DNA of 64,000 nt, from positions 372,001 to 436,000 of the forward strand of contig CAVWRK010000013.1 in assembly GCA_963757395.1 (NCBI GenBank). Reading direction: 5' to 3'. Each line of letters opens with the position of its first letter. Within the stretch, counting starts at the first letter, position 1. This DNA comes from DATAOG01 sp963757395. Lineage in GTDB: Bacteria > Pseudomonadota > Alphaproteobacteria > Geminicoccales > Geminicoccaceae. Positions 61,511 through 64,000 of this stretch are shown one piece after another. The notes beneath the pieces were generated by a model. The model was not told the DNA's origin and ran no database searches. It worked only from the letters and a program-made list of their open reading frames with translations. The translations under genes and the position numbers were made by a program.

Positions 61511-64000
61511 ATGCTGCGAAAGAAGACGAGCGGAGCCTTCACCGGCGCACGCCGGTCGACGCTGCCGGCGGGACCGACCGGCGGCATGCTCGATCGCCGG
61601 ACCTTCCTCAACCGTTCCGGCCTGGCCGCGAGCGGCCTCGCCGCCGTCTCGCTCGCCGGCGGCGGCATGGTCACCCGGGCGCAGGCGCAGACCTCGGCCG
61701 CCGCCGAGCGCGGTCAAGCAGGTCAAGAGCGTCTGCACCCATTGCTCGGTCGGCTGCACGGTGATCGCCGAGGTCGAGAACGGCGTCTGGATCGGCCAGG
61801 AGCCGGGCTTCGACAGCCCGTTCAATCTCGGCGGCCATTGCGCCAAGGGCGCCTCGGTGCGCGAGCATGGCCACGGCGAGCGGCGCCTCAAGTACCCGAT
61901 GAAGCTGGTCGACGGCAAATACCAGAAGATCCCCTGGGACCAGGCGATCAACGAGATCGGCGACAAGCTGCTCGAGATCCGCGAGGCCAACGGCCCCGAT
62001 GCCGTCTATTGGATCGGCGGCTCCAAGCACAGCAACGAGGGCGCCTATCTGTACCGCAAGTTCGCGGCCTTCTGGGGCACGAACAATTGCGACAACCAGG
62101 CGCGCATCTGTCATTCGACCACGGTCGCAGGTGTCGCCAACACCTGGGGCTATGGCGCGATGACCAACTCCTACAACGACATCCACAAGTCGCGGGCGAT
62201 GCTGTTCATCGGCTCGAACGCCGCCGAGGCGCATCCGGTCGCGATGGTCCACATCCTGCGCGCCAAGGAGCAGAACAACGCGCCCCTGATCGTCTGCGAC
62301 CCGCGCTTCACCCGGACCGCGGCGCACGCCGACGAGTACGTCCGCTTCCGCTCGGGCACCGACGTCGCGCTCGTCTGGGGCATCCTCTGGCACATCTTCG
62401 AGAACGGCTGGGAGGACAAGGACTACATCCGCGAGCGGGTCTGGGGCATGGACCAGATCCGGGACGAGGTCGCCAAGTGGACGCCCGAGGAGGTCGAGCG
62501 GGTGACCGGCGTGCCCGGCTCGCAGGTCAAGCGGGTGGCCATGATCATGGCCAACAACCGCCCGGGCACGCTGGTCTGGTGCATGGGCGGCACCCAGCAC
62601 ACCAGCGGCAACAACAACACCCGCGCCTACTGCATCCTGCAGCTGGCGCTCGGCAACGTCGGCGTGTCCGGCGGCGGCACCAACATCTTCCGCGGCCACG
62701 ACAACGTCCAGGGTGCCACCGACCTCGGCAACCTGCCGGACAACCTGCCGGGCTACTACGGCCTGACCGAGGGCGCCTGGAAGCACTGGGCGCGGGTCTG
62801 GGACGTGCCCTACGACGACTGCTCAAGGGCTTCGGCTCCAAGGACCTGATGGAGAAGGCCGGCATCCCCGAATCGCGCTGGTTCGACGGCGTGCTCGAGG
62901 CCAAGGAGAACCTCGATCAGCCGAGCAACATCCACGCGCTCGATCTACATGGGCCACGCGCCCAACTCGCAGGTCCGCCAGCCCGACCTCAAGAAGGCGA
63001 TGGAGCAGCTCGACCTGCTGGTCGTGATCGATCCCTACCCGACCGTCTCGGCGGTGCTCCACGACCGCAAGGACGGCGTCTACCTGCTGCCGGCCTCGAC
63101 CCAGTTCGAGACCTCCGGCTCGGCGACCGCGTCCAACCGCTCGGTGCAGTGGCGCGACAAGGTGATCGAGCCCCTGTTCGAGTCCAAGCCCGACCACGTG
63201 GTCCTCTACCTGCTCGCCAAGAAGCTCGGGTTCGCCGACCCGATGTTCAAGAATATCGAGGTCAAGGGCGAGGAGCCGGTGGTCGAGGACATCCTGCGCG
63301 AGGTCAATCGCGGCACCTGGACGATCGGTTACACCGGGATCTCGCCGGAGCGGCTCAAGCTGCACATGGCCAACCAGCAGACCTTCGACAAGACGACGCT
63401 GCAGGCGGTCGGCGGCCCGTGCGACGGCGAGTACTACGGCCTGCCCTGGCCCTGCTGGGGCACGCCCGAGATGAAGCACCCGGGCAGCCCGATCCTCTAC
63501 GACACCTCGAAGACGGTCGCCGAAGGCGGCATGGGCTTTCGCGCCCGCTTACGGGGTCGAGCGCAACGGCCAGAACCTGCTCGCCGAGGGCTCCTGGCCG
63601 GTCGGCTCCGAGATCGAGGACGGCTACCCCGAGTTCACGATGGCGATGCTCAAGAAGCTCGGCTGGGACGGTGATCTCTCCGACGACGAGCAGGCCGCGA
63701 TCGCCAAGGTCGCGGGCGATGCCACCAACTGGAAGACCGACCTCTCGGGCGGCATCCAGCGGGTCGCGATCAAGCACGGCTGCGCCCCCTACGGCAACGC
63801 CAAGGCGCGCTCCGTGGTCTGGACCTTCCCCGACCCGGTGCCGATCCACCGCGAGCCGCTCTACACCCCGCGCCGCGACCTGGTCGCCGACTACCCGACC
63901 TACGAGGACACCAACGCTCGGCCGCGTGCCGGTGCTCTACGCCTCGATCCAGAAGAAGGACTTCTCCAAGGACTTCCCGATCATCCTGACCTCGGGCCGG
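61511..64000 (+). CDS. fdhA: Formate dehydrogenase catalytic subunit, periplasmic, 3' end cut off (frameshifted)
   Basis: Molybdenum/tungsten bis-MGD formate dehydrogenase, about 830 residues within the window. A twin-arginine leader (MLDRRTFLNRSGLAASGLAAVSLAG) directs export. The 4Fe-4S site is CTHCSVGCTVIAEVENG with GGHCAKGAS. The active-site segment NNCDNQARICHSTTVAGVANTWG has Cys where other enzymes have selenocysteine, and GAMTNSYNDI follows. Indels are needed near 61706, 62820, 62945, 63545 and 63917, each restoring family sequence on a frame change. The gene oxidises formate to CO2, passing electrons to iron-sulfur and cytochrome subunits expected beyond the window edge. Confidence 0.88.
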   Translation, partial: MLRKKTSGAFTGARRSTLPAGPTGGMLDRRTFLNRSGLAASGLAAVSLAGGGMVTRAQAQTSAAAERGQAGQERLHPLLGRLHGDRRGRERRLDRPGAGLRQPVQSRRPLRQGRLGARAWPRRAAPQVPDEAGRRQIPEDPLGPGDQRDRRQAARDPRGQRPRCRLLDRRLQAQQRGRLSVPQVRGLLGHEQLRQPGAHLSFDHGRRCRQHLGLWRDDQLLQRHPQVAGDAVHRLERRRGASGRDGPHPARQGAEQRAPDRLRPALHPDRGARRRVRPLPLGHRRRARLGHPLAHLRERLGGQGLHPRAGLGHGPDPGRGRQVDARGGRAGDRRARLAGQAGGHDHGQQPPGHAGLVHGRHPAHQRQQQHPRLLHPAAGARQRRRVRRRHQHLPRPRQRPGCHRPRQPAGQPAGLLRPDRGRLEALGAGLGRALRRLLKGFGSKDLMEKAGIPESRWFDGVLEAKENLDQPSNIHALDLHGPRAQLAGPPARPQEGDGAARPAGRDRSLPDRLGGAPRPQGRRLPAAGLDPVRDLRLGDRVQPLGAVARQGDRAPVRVQARPRGPLPARQEARVRRPDVQEYRGQGRGAGGRGHPARGQSRHLDDRLHRDLAGAAQAAHGQPADLRQDDAAGGRRPVRRRVLRPALALLGHARDEAPGQPDPLRHLEDGRRRRHGLSRPLTGSSATARTCSPRAPGRSAPRSRTATPSSRWRCSRSSAGTVISPTTSRPRSPRSRAMPPTGRPTSRAASSGSRSSTAAPPTATPRRAPWSGPSPTRCRSTASRSTPRAATWSPTTRPTRTPTLGRVPVLYASIQKKDFSKDFPIILTSGR

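Noticed and set aside
1..64000. Prophage, integrative element or transposon
   Set aside because: No integrase, transposase, phage structural gene, tRNA attachment site or long terminal repeat was seen, although the nuclease module and toxin-antitoxin blocks may have been acquired.

Overview
The window is 64 kb of very GC-rich bacterial DNA with dense, mostly short-spaced genes on both strands. Gene content (periplasmic Cys-type formate dehydrogenase with DUF3305/DUF3306/TorD accessory genes, a CoA-transferase beside an enoyl-CoA hydratase, hydantoin catabolism, DUF3775, a YcnI/CopCD copper module) and codon use suggest an alphaproteobacterium, possibly of the Rhodospirillales/Geminicoccales type; this placement is an inference. 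No rRNA, tRNA, CRISPR array, transposase, integrase or phage gene was seen.

Layout. 0-3 kb: two degenerate cyclic-di-GMP-type proteins. 3-12 kb: a hydantoin/carbamoyl amino-acid set (racemase-like protein, D-carbamoylase, hydantoinase) interleaved with a reductase, a flavin reductase, a methyltransferase and a three-gene copper module (DUF2946-like, YcnI, CopC-CopD fusion). 11.9-13.4 kb: a visibly less GC-rich, overlapping two-gene nuclease module that I consider the best candidate for an undescribed defence system. 13-25 kb: ChaC, GST, an OmpA-domain envelope protein, Rid, RraA, a secreted serine protease, a large LuxR/ATPase regulator and pdxJ, which is divergent from a MocR-type regulator. 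26-33 kb: a PAS-GGDEF protein, a PhnW-like transaminase and two divergently arranged PIN toxin-antitoxin modules sharing a repeat-filled promoter region. 33-41 kb: dehydrogenases, an amidohydrolase, DedA, enoyl-CoA hydratase, CoA-transferase and a Kef-type antiporter. 42.7-50.8 kb: a dihaem peroxidase and a peptide-type ABC transporter whose binding-protein gene is separated from its permease/ATPase genes by a DinJ-YafQ / HicB-HicA toxin-antitoxin block. 50.9-57 kb: an unusual HlyD-like adaptor coupled to two CDF-fold proteins without metal ligands, and a membrane-anchored pentapeptide-repeat protein. 57-64 kb: NTF2-like protein, 3-methyladenine glycosylase, Ohr, then the formate dehydrogenase cluster, which runs off the end.

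A strong caution applies throughout. Many well-conserved genes are interrupted by single-base indels, mostly insertions, that restore perfectly on switching frame. The pattern looks more like uncorrected long-read sequencing error than mass gene decay, so frameshifted genes are annotated as whole genes with the junctions noted. One ABC ATPase also carries an in-frame stop codon.
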